Origin: Chitinophaga pinensis
GTDB taxonomy: Bacteria > Bacteroidota > Bacteroidia > Chitinophagales > Chitinophagaceae
Reading direction: 5' to 3'
NCBI GenBank assembly: GCA_945876095.1
Contig: CAMCMP010000007.1
Coordinates: 1 to 64,000, forward strand
DNA: 64,000 bases
Of the stretch, positions 8,119 through 16,345 are shown piece by piece. The position numbers and the translations under genes are program-made. How positions within the stretch are numbered: the first letter of the stretch is position 1; each line of letters starts with the position of its first letter. The notes under the pieces were generated by a model. That model did not search any database and was not told where the DNA came from. It saw only the letters and a program-made list of their open reading frames with translations.

Positions 8119-9888
8119 TCATTTAGATTTATCGATACCCTTTTTAATGAAAATAAATGGTAATATTACTAATAAAACTGCAACTGATAAAATTAATAAA
8201 TACCAAAATCCCAAGTGATTATTATTAGTGATGGCCATCTGATTGGCAGTGCTCACCTGAACAATTTTTTGATAAGATGGGACAATCCATTTCATAACAT
8301 AAACTTGTAGGCAGGTTAACACACAAATAACCAGCAGCATCAAAAAGCTATGTTTAAAAGTAAAGCGAAATAAATCAGATTCTTTACCGACAAGCCCTAC
8401 AGCTGCTGCGCCAACAGCGATTGATTGAGGAGAAATCATTTTACCTGTTACCCCACCCGATGCATTTGCACTTACAGCAACCACTGGATCAAAGCCTAAA
8501 CTATCAGCAGTAGTAGATTGAATTTTGCTAAATAAAGCATTCGCAGAGGTATCCGATCCGGTAAGAAATACTCCCAACCAACCTAAGATGGGTGAAAAAA
8601 ATGGAAATAGTATACCTGTACTTGCCAAAGCAAAAGCCATGGTAATAGACATACCAGAATAATTAGCTACAAAAGCGTATCCAACAATTGAAGCAATCGT
8701 AATAATTGGAAAAATTAATTGTTGTAAGGTTGAAGCGAATATTTTAATACTCTCTCTAAAAGAAATACCTATCAAAGGAATCGAAATAAGAGTTGCCAAA
8801 ACTACGGCTGATCCTGATGCAGATAAATAATTAAATTCAAAAGCTTTAATAACCAAAGGAGTTCCATCTGGTTTAAAAATAAAACCATTTAATCCAGGGA
8901 TTTCAAACTTAAAAAAAGCAATTGAATTCAATGAATCTTTTACTGGCTGAAGTCCCCAAGCAACAATAAATAAAGTCATAATAATAAAAGGGGACCAAGC
9001 CTTTAGTATTTGTAGAGGGGAATATTTAATTATTGAAACAATTGGATTATCAGGTTCTTCACTAAACCTCCAAATAGATTTAGGTTTCCAAAATTTTAAT
9101 AAAAGTAATAAAGAAAATATAGATGCTAACCCAGCCAAAACATCCGGTAGCATTGGACCCATATAATTTGAAGTAAACCATTGAACGATTGAAAAGGAAA
9201 CTCCAGAAACAAGGATAGCAGGCAACACTTCCAATGATTTTTTAAAACCAGACATGATTATTATCAGATAAAAAGGAATCATTAAAGATAAAAGAGGCAG
9301 CGTTCTACCTACCATCTGAGAGATAGCCAATTCAGGAATATCCGACATTCTTGAAGCCATTAAAATTGGAGTACCTACTGAGCCAAAAGCAACAGGAGCA
9401 GTATTTGCAATCAAACATATTCCAGCAGCATATAGAGGATTAAAACCAAGGCCTACTAACATAGCACCCGATATAGCCACTGGAGCACCGAAGCCAGCAG
9501 CGCCCTCCAAAAAAGAACCAAAAGAAAATGCAATAAAGAGTGCCTGCAATCTTCTGTCTGGGGTAATAGAAGCCATAAAATCTTTGATAACCTCAAATTG
9601 ACCACTTTTAACAGTGACATTAAATAAAAAAACAGCAGAAATAATAATCCAACAAATAGGAAACAAGCCATATAAAGCTCCATGTAAAGTACTTAACATG
9701 ATCAATTTAAAGGGCATATGATAAGCAAAAAAAGCAATGATAAAAGCACCAGCAAGCGTGAGTAAGCTAGTCGTATATCCTTTAACCTTTTTTAATAATG
9801 ACCAGAAAATTATTATAACAGGTATCGAAGCAATTAGGGCAGAAACAATAATATTGTTAAAAGGATCGATAATTTGATTCCAGGGCAT
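8119..9888 (-). CDS. lldP: L-lactate permease
   Basis: A polytopic inner-membrane protein of 589 residues, matching LctP/LldP family size, with about 13-14 hydrophobic segments. Family signatures are visible: MPWNQIIDPFNNI at the N-terminus, FGSFLEGAAGFGAPVAISGAMLVGLGF in two stretches near 125-150, and GVFLTGSDTSANALF and VSANASGGVTGKMISPQSIAVG near 435-490. It takes up lactate (often also glycolate) with protons. It lies alone, convergent with aguA, about 28 kb from lutABC, which would oxidise its substrate. The region upstream holds a decayed Crp/Fnr remnant on the same strand. Confidence 0.92.
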   Translation of the reverse strand: MPWNQIIDPFNNIIVSALIASIPVIIIFWSLLKKVKGYTTSLLTLAGAFIIAFFAYHMPFKLIMLSTLHGALYGLFPICWIIISAVFLFNVTVKSGQFEVIKDFMASITPDRRLQALFIAFSFGSFLEGAAGFGAPVAISGAMLVGLGFNPLYAAGICLIANTAPVAFGSVGTPILMASRMSDIPELAISQMVGRTLPLLSLMIPFYLIIIMSGFKKSLEVLPAILVSGVSFSIVQWFTSNYMGPMLPDVLAGLASIFSLLLLLKFWKPKSIWRFSEEPDNPIVSIIKYSPLQILKAWSPFIIMTLFIVAWGLQPVKDSLNSIAFFKFEIPGLNGFIFKPDGTPLVIKAFEFNYLSASGSAVVLATLISIPLIGISFRESIKIFASTLQQLIFPIITIASIVGYAFVANYSGMSITMAFALASTGILFPFFSPILGWLGVFLTGSDTSANALFSKIQSTTADSLGFDPVVAVSANASGGVTGKMISPQSIAVGAAAVGLVGKESDLFRFTFKHSFLMLLVICVLTCLQVYVMKWIVPSYQKIVQVSTANQMAITNNNHLGFWYLLILSVAVLLVILPFIFIKKGIDKSK

Positions 9889-10530
9889 TTGAAAAAATTA
9901 GGATAAAAAATAAAATAAAATTAGCAACCTTTTATAAAATCCATAAAAAGTGATAAAGAGAAACTCAAATATTGAAAATGATTGCTGATTTAAAGATAAG
10001 TATTTATTATTTGAGGAAATCACTTTCAAAATCAAAAAAATGTAATCATGTAGGTATAATATTGATATATAGAAAGGAGCTTTATAAATTTAAAAATAGT
10101 GTGTATTATGAAAATTAAATAAATTAAGAGTAGTCACAAGTATCAATCAGAATATTGACTAGAAACATCGTTAAATGATAAAATTATAAGTTACTTTAAA
10201 TAGTTAAGTAAATGCTGTAGTTTTTTTGATTAACAATAGTCCCATCCTTAATCTCAATCATATTTTCATTCCTTAAGTCACTAAGGATAAAAATAAGGGA
10301 TTCGGTTGCAGAACTATTTCAACTAGCCGATTTTAATTTTTATTACAATTTTTATTATGTTTATGGGTACAATAAAATAGGTGAATTAAAATATCACGTA
10401 TCTTGTAAATTGTTGAATTGGAAATAGTTATTTTATACTATTTATTCAACCTAAAGTTTGAAAAATTTTTAAATTAAGATTAAAAGGATTTTAGAACCAA
10501 TCAATACTATTCACTTCAAAAGAATATACT
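9889..10530. other. 642-base divergent intergenic region with a gene fossil
   Basis: Very AT-rich region between lldP (minus) and the DUF1080 gene (plus). Apart from the Crp/Fnr remnant at 10196-10336 I see no intact gene. Promoters for both flanking genes should lie here, but no match to the Bacteroidota consensus is convincing. Confidence 0.6.
10196..10336 (-). pseudogene. Fossil of a Crp/Fnr-family regulator, C-terminal HTH only
   Basis: On the minus strand this stretch reads LKSAS, stop, NSSATESLIFILSDLRNE, then NMIEIKDGTIVNQKN and a stop at 10196-10198. It aligns by eye with the recognition part of the Crp HTH of Bacteroidota regulators (of the form LASLVGTATESLIRILSDF followed by IEIKDGKI). 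An in-frame TGA replaces one residue before the recognition helix, and the cAMP-binding-like N-terminal domain is not recognisable upstream. It is therefore dead. Its place directly upstream of the lactate permease and in the same orientation suggests that it may once have been the neighbour regulator. Confidence 0.6.
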
Positions 10531-11949
10531 ATGATAAAAAAAAGCCGATTTGCTTCTATTTTATGTGGGGGGATTTTATTGTCCTTATCTACATTCAGCC
10601 AACAACAAAAATCAGTGTCAGCTATTCCTCTAACCAACCTAGATGCTTTTCAGCAATCAGGAAAAAACTGGATAATTTCATCCGATGCTAGAGCTGATTT
10701 CACTAAGGAGGGAGAAATTCATTCTATCAGTGGTTCTGGAGCTGTAGTAAATATTGTGAGTCCAAAAAATCATTCGCACCTAATTACAAAAGAAAGTTTT
10801 GGAGATATTGTTTTAGAACTAGATTTTATGATGGCGAAAAATTCAAATTCAGGAGTATATTTACAAGGACGCTATGAAGTTCAATTGTTTGATAGTTGGG
10901 CAATTCCTAATCCAACTTTTTCTGACTGTGGAGGGATTTATCAAAGATGGGATGATCGTAGAGGAAAAAATAATGAGGGATTTGAGGGGATTGCCCCTTT
11001 AATGAATGTAGCAAAAGCACCAGGACTTTGGCAACACTTAAAAGTTATATTTCGTGCACCAAAATTTAATTCCAAAGGAGAAAAAATTTCTGATGCAGTT
11101 TTTGAACAAGTATATTTAAATGGTGCTTTGATTCAAGTTCAAGTTAAGGTTACCGGGCCTACTAGGTCTTCATTTTTTGAGGATGAGCAACCAACAGGTC
11201 CGTTAATGTTACAAGGAGATCATGGAAATGTTGCCTTTAGAAACATTAGTTTCTCAACACCTGAAATAACAAAAAAAACTAAGCTTCCTGAAAATCCAAT
11301 TACTATAAATCCAGCAGGGAAGCCATACTTACTTAGAAGCTTTTTAAACTATGGAAACAAAAAACTTACGCATGTTATTTCGGTAGGTAACCCCAATCAA
11401 CTTAATTATTCTTATGATTTAAAGCAAGGGGCATTATTTCAAATTTGGCGTGGAGATTTTTTAGATGTAACCGATATGTGGTTCGAAAGAGGTGAACCTC
11501 AATTAGCTAAACCCCTTGGAGCAGTGATTACACTATCAGATGCTCCACCCCTTGCAGTTTTAAAAACACCTCAAGAACAATGGCCTAATTCAGTTCCTTT
11601 TGATGATTTCCAGAATAAGGGATATATTTTAGATGCAAATAAGTTTCCTACATTTCAATATGCAATCAATTCAATGAATGTGAATGATAAAATTTCTTCA
11701 CCCAATGCCACTTCATTGGTTAGGAAATTACAAATTACTGGAGCCCCAGAAGGTTTATACCTTCAGTTAGCCTCGGATACTCAAATTGAATTGATCAGCA
11801 AAGGGCTATATGCAATAGGTAATAAAAATTATTACATTTCTATAGAAGAAAGTTCAAATCCGGTGATTAGAAAATCATCAACTGGACAAGAATTGATTGT
11901 TGCAATACCTGTTAATACAGCATCTTTATCCTATTCAATCACCTGGTAA
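10531..11949 (+). CDS. Exported DUF1080 (3-keto-glycoside hydrolase-type) protein
   Basis: A protein of 472 residues with a signal peptide ending at about residue 23 (LSTFSQQ). Residues about 35-245 form the concanavalin-like DUF1080 domain: GSGAVVNIVSP, FGDIVLELDFMMAKNSNSGVYLQGRYEVQLFDSW in successive strands, the DCGGIYQRWD segment, and GPLMLQGDHGNVAFRNI at the end. This is the usual core of the domain now linked to 3-keto-disaccharide hydrolysis. Residues 250-472 add a second, unassigned domain. It begins an operon with the propeller-cupredoxin gene 10 bases downstream; the hairpin at 14004 ends it. The exact substrate cannot be told from the sequence. Confidence 0.75.
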   Translation: MIKKSRFASILCGGILLSLSTFSQQQKSVSAIPLTNLDAFQQSGKNWIISSDARADFTKEGEIHSISGSGAVVNIVSPKNHSHLITKESFGDIVLELDFMMAKNSNSGVYLQGRYEVQLFDSWAIPNPTFSDCGGIYQRWDDRRGKNNEGFEGIAPLMNVAKAPGLWQHLKVIFRAPKFNSKGEKISDAVFEQVYLNGALIQVQVKVTGPTRSSFFEDEQPTGPLMLQGDHGNVAFRNISFSTPEITKKTKLPENPITINPAGKPYLLRSFLNYGNKKLTHVISVGNPNQLNYSYDLKQGALFQIWRGDFLDVTDMWFERGEPQLAKPLGAVITLSDAPPLAVLKTPQEQWPNSVPFDDFQNKGYILDANKFPTFQYAINSMNVNDKISSPNATSLVRKLQITGAPEGLYLQLASDTQIELISKGLYAIGNKNYYISIEESSNPVIRKSSTGQELIVAIPVNTASLSYSITW

Positions 11950-11959
11950 TATTGATACA

Positions 11960-13996
11960 ATGAAACTATTTAAAAAGAATAAAATATATAGCGCTTTACA
12001 AAAATGTTTATACTTGCTATTAATTAGCAGTCCATTAATTAGTGAAGCTCAGAGTAAATCTGAATCAGTTACTCGCCTACAAAAGGAAGAATCCTTTTAT
12101 GAAATTAAATCGATACCTATTCCTGAAAATATAGCTTTAGAAGTAGGTGGTATGGCATTTTTATCAAATGATAAACTAGCCGTTTCTACCCGTCATGGTG
12201 AAGTGTGGATTATTTCAAATCCTTACATGAAAAATGGATTGTTGCCTAAATATAAATTATTTGCCCAAGGTTTACATGAAGCACTCGGATTAAATTATAT
12301 TAAAGGAGATTTATTTCTTACACAAAGAGCCGAACTTACCAGACTTCGTGACTTAGACAATGATGGTGAAGCAGATGAATATAAAACAGTCTATTCATGG
12401 CCACTATCTGGAAACTATCATGAATACGCTTATGGACCAATTTTGGACAAAGACAGTAATATGATGGTGAACCTAAACGTGGCTTGGATAGGACGCGGCG
12501 CTAGTATCGCCAAATGGCACGGGTGGATGTTGAAGATTAAAGAAGATGGGAAAATGGAACCATTTTTAACAGGCTTACGCTCTCCAGCAGGATTAAACAC
12601 CAACAACAATGGGGATTTATTTTATGCAGAAAATCAGGGCGATTGGGTAGGTTCAGGAAGTATAACACATGCTGAAAAAGGTGATTTTATGGGAAATACT
12701 GCAGGGTTAGTTTGGGCTGCAGAGCCTGGATCACCTGTAAAACTTCGTACTGAGGATATTCCAGATACACATGAACCAAAATATGAAGTAGCTAAAAGAG
12801 TACCTGGACTAAAAACTCCTTCTGTTTGGTTTCCTCACACGATATTAGGTATTTCAACATCTGGAATATTGAGTTATGATTCAAAGGCGTCAATGGGACC
12901 GTTTGAAGGACAATTATTCGTTGGTGACCAAGGGCAAAGCAAATTAATGCGTGTATATCTTGAAAGAGTTAAAGGTGTTTATCAAGGAATTGTATTTCCT
13001 TTTAGAGAGGGATTTTCATCTGGAATTCTTAGAATGAATTGGGGGTCTGATGGAAGTATGTTTGTAGGAATGACATCAAGAGGATGGAGTTCAACAGGAA
13101 AAAAGAAATTTGGATTACAGCAATTAGTTTGGAATGGAAAAACACCTTTTGAAATGAAAAAAGTAGATGCACAGTCTGATGGTTTTGAAGTTACATTTAC
13201 ACAACCCATCGATGAAATGACTGCACGTAACCCTGCTTCTTGGAGTTTATCAACTTTTACTTACCAATACCATCACAATTATGGAAGTCCTGTGATTAAT
13301 CAAAATTCAAGAAGTATAAAAGCTATTGAAGTTTCACCGGACCGTTTAAAAGTGAGATTGGTATTAGATAGTATGAAACTAGGATATATTCATGAAATAA
13401 GAGCTGAAGGAATCAGGTCAGCCGATTCTTCTTTTGCACTGCTTCATAACTATGGCTACTATACATTAAATAGACTTCCAGAAAATGAGCAATTAACCAT
13501 TACCGATAAAAATAAAGTGATTGCATCAGCCCCTGCACATCAACATAAAATGGATGATATGAAGATGCCATCCAAACCAGTGGAAAAGTCGAGTAAAAGC
13601 CAACCTAAAGAATGGAAAGCTGGTCCAGACCGAACTTATACAATTGCTACAAAACCTGGATTGAAATTTGATATTGAAACGATCACAGTAACTGCGGGAA
13701 TGAAGGTTAAAATTATTTTCAATAACAATGACGATATGCTACATAATTTGGTTATTACCAAACCTGGCACAGCAGATAATGTTGGAATGTTAGCCACTAA
13801 AATGGGATTAAGCGGTGAACGCTTAAACTATATTCCAAAGACTAGTGATATTTTATATCACACTCGAATACTACAACCAAAAGAGTCGGATGCTATTTAT
13901 TTTACAGTACCATCCACTCCAGGAGACTACCCGTATGTTTGTACTTACCCAGGTCATTATATGGTAATGCGAGGAATACTAAAGGTCACAAAATAA
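11960..13996 (+). CDS. Exported beta-propeller (sorbosone-dehydrogenase-like) fused to a C-terminal cupredoxin
   Basis: A protein of 678 residues from the ATG at 11960, ten bases after the preceding stop. A hydrophobic signal (YLLLISSPLISEAQ) leads to a propeller of the soluble dehydrogenase/haem-binding-domain-associated type: GGMAFLSNDKLAVSTRHGEVW, LRDLDNDGEADEY, GLRSPAGLNTNNNGDLFYAENQGDW (read in parts). After a Met/Lys/Pro-rich linker (about 530-570), the last 100 residues are a plastocyanin/azurin-like domain with blue-copper ligands: His in DDMLHNLVI, then Cys, His and Met in VCTYPGHYMVMRG. A cupredoxin tied to a dehydrogenase-like propeller suggests periplasmic electron transfer. I see no proof that the propeller binds PQQ. 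Confidence 0.75.
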   Translation: MKLFKKNKIYSALQKCLYLLLISSPLISEAQSKSESVTRLQKEESFYEIKSIPIPENIALEVGGMAFLSNDKLAVSTRHGEVWIISNPYMKNGLLPKYKLFAQGLHEALGLNYIKGDLFLTQRAELTRLRDLDNDGEADEYKTVYSWPLSGNYHEYAYGPILDKDSNMMVNLNVAWIGRGASIAKWHGWMLKIKEDGKMEPFLTGLRSPAGLNTNNNGDLFYAENQGDWVGSGSITHAEKGDFMGNTAGLVWAAEPGSPVKLRTEDIPDTHEPKYEVAKRVPGLKTPSVWFPHTILGISTSGILSYDSKASMGPFEGQLFVGDQGQSKLMRVYLERVKGVYQGIVFPFREGFSSGILRMNWGSDGSMFVGMTSRGWSSTGKKKFGLQQLVWNGKTPFEMKKVDAQSDGFEVTFTQPIDEMTARNPASWSLSTFTYQYHHNYGSPVINQNSRSIKAIEVSPDRLKVRLVLDSMKLGYIHEIRAEGIRSADSSFALLHNYGYYTLNRLPENEQLTITDKNKVIASAPAHQHKMDDMKMPSKPVEKSSKSQPKEWKAGPDRTYTIATKPGLKFDIETITVTAGMKVKIIFNNNDDMLHNLVITKPGTADNVGMLATKMGLSGERLNYIPKTSDILYHTRILQPKESDAIYFTVPSTPGDYPYVCTYPGHYMVMRGILKVTK

Positions 13997-14003
13997 AATT
14001 TCT

Positions 14004-14037
14004 AAAAAACACCCTAATTAAAATTAGGGTGTTTTTT
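14004..14037 (+). terminator. Rho-independent terminator of the DUF1080-cupredoxin operon
   Basis: Perfect 15-base stem (14004-14018 with 14023-14037), core ACACCCTAAT/ATTAGGGTGT, 4-base loop, ending in a run of T. Confidence 0.85.
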
Positions 14038-14199
14038 TTAGGACGATACAGATACTAACACAATACGAAGTTTGAATAAAAAAATCTAACTTGATTTTAT
14101 TGAAATGAAACTTAATTAAATGTAAGTTCAAGTAAAAATAAAATTATTTACTTAAAAGAATTGAAAGCAGGAGAAATAAAAAGTAGGTATAAATAAAAG

Positions 14200-15210
14200 C
14201 TAATTGCCTAAAATTCTTTTTACAAAAAATTGAGCATTATTGATATTCCATCCTTCTAATCTTCCACGCTGAACAACAAGTCTGTTACCAGAAGGCTGGA
14301 GTAAATAATAATGAAATGCAAATTTTCCAAGAGGATTTTGCCATCCCATTACTTGACCAAAACGAAGATCATTAAAAACCAAGGTGCCATCCGATTTCTC
14401 TATCGTATAAAACTGTTGAGAAAATCGAATTAATTTAGGTAAATCTTCTCCTCTGCTAGCGCGATTTAAAAGATGATTATTGCGAGGGAAATATTGGAAA
14501 TTTATTTTTTCCTCACTGTCAAATATTGACCGAAATCCAATATGATAGCCACTGTCAGAACCAGCTACCACATACCATAACCAGTTTTGAATCGGAGCTG
14601 GGCTAGTGAAATATCTTGTGTAAGAAATCTGTTGTTTATTTAAAATATTTTTCACTTCACTATCAATCGCAAACTTGTTAAAAAAGCAATAAAGTAAATA
14701 TAATGCACTTAAACCTAATCCTAACTGCCAATATTTTTTTCGATAGGTCATCTTGTTTTTTAAAATAAGCAGGATTATAGAAGCGAATACTGGCCAAATG
14801 GAAAAAAATGGATCGACTATGTAAATCGTATTAAATGAAATCCGTTGATGATTGAAGGGCTCCCACCAGCCTACTCCATAGTTATTAAAAGCATCTAAAA
14901 AAATATGGGTAAAAATGACAACTCCAAAAAATAGTAACCATTGTCGAAATCGAATTTGATGGGGTCTATGAAAGTACTCGGCTAGTAAAGCAAAAAATGG
15001 AGCAATGATGGCACAAAATAAAAAGGAATGGGTAAATCCGCGGTGAGCCAATAAACTAGAGGTAGTATCCATCCAAAAAGTGCTAATAAAATCAATATCA
15101 GGAATACTTTGTGCAATCGCACCCCAAAGCATTGCTTTTTTTCCAAGAGTCTTTCCTGCAAATGCCTCACCCATGCAGGCACCGAGCGCTAGATGAGTAA
15201 GAGAATCCAT
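14200..15210 (-). CDS. Membrane-bound metal-dependent hydrolase-like protein (DUF457/YdjM family)
   Basis: A protein of 336 residues from the ATG at 15210 (MDSLTHLALGACMGE), which is where this family starts; a longer frame upstream would add an unlikely leader. The family's conserved polar motifs are present: the Asp-Ser-x-Thr-His opening, SIPDIDFI, LLAHRGFTHS and HIFLDAFNNYGVGWWEPF, interleaved with about five membrane segments. The C-terminal 130 residues are soluble and rich in aromatic residues. The His/Asp residues suggest metal binding, but the substrate in this family is not known; in E. coli the homologue belongs to the SOS regulon. It is convergent with the preceding operon and single. 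Confidence 0.8.
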   Translation of the reverse strand: MDSLTHLALGACMGEAFAGKTLGKKAMLWGAIAQSIPDIDFISTFWMDTTSSLLAHRGFTHSFLFCAIIAPFFALLAEYFHRPHQIRFRQWLLFFGVVIFTHIFLDAFNNYGVGWWEPFNHQRISFNTIYIVDPFFSIWPVFASIILLILKNKMTYRKKYWQLGLGLSALYLLYCFFNKFAIDSEVKNILNKQQISYTRYFTSPAPIQNWLWYVVAGSDSGYHIGFRSIFDSEEKINFQYFPRNNHLLNRASRGEDLPKLIRFSQQFYTIEKSDGTLVFNDLRFGQVMGWQNPLGKFAFHYYLLQPSGNRLVVQRGRLEGWNINNAQFFVKRILGN

Positions 15211-15429
15211 ATTATAAAATTGAAATGATAATTTATAAGGAAGGGTAATAATAATAAATAATAGATACAATTTTATAAATTAAATCAACTGACTTCATTA
15301 TTTTCAATTATATAAATTTAAAATAAAATCTAGTTTAAAAATTAACTGAAACTGATTTTTTAGAGAAAATTCAATATATTAGCTCACGTTTTACAAACTT
15401 TCGACATTAAGAGCTTTTAAACTTTAATT

Positions 15430-15864
15430 TTGACAACGACATTTATTATAATAATTGCTTGCTTCTGTTTTATTCTAGGATTCATAATTGCGTGGGTAAT
15501 ACAAACCACCAAGTTATCCAAAATGAAAAAATTAAAAAATAGCATAGAGGGTTTTTGTGAAAGTGAAAAACTAATGAAGGAAACCTTACAAAAGGAAAAT
15601 ACGTTACTTTACCAAACAAAGCAAATAGCTGAAAATGAATCTTTAAAAAAAATCAACGAGGCTATTGCAATAATCAAAATACAGGAAGAGGATATTTTAT
15701 TGTTACAGAAAAGTAATGAAGAAACTGAAGCAGCAATGCAAGCTGGTTTACCAGGACTGAATGAACTAAAACTAAAATTATTAGAGGCCAATAATACCAT
15801 TGCTCGCTTCAAGGGACAAGTTGAATCAAAAGAAAAAGTATTTAGAAATTCAGATAATTCTTAA
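15430..15864 (+). CDS. Small membrane-anchored coiled-coil protein
   Basis: A protein of 144 residues. Residues 3-26 are a single strong membrane segment (TFIIIIACFCFILGFIIAWV), followed by a cytoplasm-like Lys-rich stretch and about 100 residues of predicted coiled coil (heptad-like, rich in Glu, Lys, Leu and Gln), ending EKVFRNSDNS. The start is a TTG at 15430, because the first ATG lies after the membrane segment. I recognise no family. Proteins of this shape can be scaffolds or divisome-like factors, but that is not shown. It is followed 90 bases later by a basic H1-like protein. Confidence 0.55.
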   Translation: MTTTFIIIIACFCFILGFIIAWVIQTTKLSKMKKLKNSIEGFCESEKLMKETLQKENTLLYQTKQIAENESLKKINEAIAIIKIQEEDILLLQKSNEETEAAMQAGLPGLNELKLKLLEANNTIARFKGQVESKEKVFRNSDNS

Positions 15865-15954
15865 TAAATGAAAATCTTTCATTTGTTTCAAATAATTTAA
15901 CTAACTTATAAAATTAAACTACATTGATTATTTATAATTAAAATCTATTTTACC

Positions 15955-16251
15955 ATGGCGACTAAACAAATTACTGACAATAAAAAAGCAACTTCAAAGA
16001 AAATATTATTACTAGAGATTTCTCTACAAATATCTAAATCTGTTGTAGCACTAAGAGAAAAGTTAGGAGATAAAAAGTTTGAAAAAAGAGTTAAAAAAGC
16101 AGCTAAGATACTCATTGAAGGAATAAAAGAACCAGCTCCTAAAAAAGCTGCAAAAACTAAATTAGTCAGTACCCCGATATTGCCTACCCCATCTAAGAAA
16201 GCCGCTATTCCTAAGAAGAAAGTGGTTAAAGCAGTACAAGCAAAAAAGTAA
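15955..16251 (+). CDS. Small basic histone-H1-like protein
   Basis: A protein of 98 residues with two parts. Residues 1-60 are probably helical (LLLEISLQISKSVVALREKLGDKKFEKRVKKAAKILIEG), and residues 61-98 are a Lys/Ala/Pro tail with PKKAAKTK, PSKKAAIPKKK and VQAKK. Such tails are typical of bacterial H1-like nucleoid proteins (Hc1 type), which bind DNA by charge; the helical part also resembles histone-H1-like proteins of Bacteroidota. Function as a nucleoid protein is inferred from composition and size. The ATG at 15955 is in a good context (ACCATGGCG), and the gene ends 10 bases before a strong bidirectional hairpin. Confidence 0.6.
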   Translation: MATKQITDNKKATSKKILLLEISLQISKSVVALREKLGDKKFEKRVKKAAKILIEGIKEPAPKKAAKTKLVSTPILPTPSKKAAIPKKKVVKAVQAKK

Positions 16252-16261
16252 ATAGTTTACT

Positions 16262-16301
16262 AAGTTTTTTCTATTGTAAAATTTTACAATAGAAAAAACT
16301 T
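16262..16301. terminator. Perfect 40-bp palindrome, bidirectional terminator
   Basis: Two perfect 20-base arms, the inner part reading TCTATTGTAAAA/TTTTACAATAGA, flanked by A and T runs so that each strand ends in Ts. It lies between the convergent ends of the H1-like gene and the TonB receptor. Confidence 0.8.
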
Positions 16302-16345
16302 TTATATAAAAAAACTTTTTTTATTCTTCATCCAGGTAAAAGATT

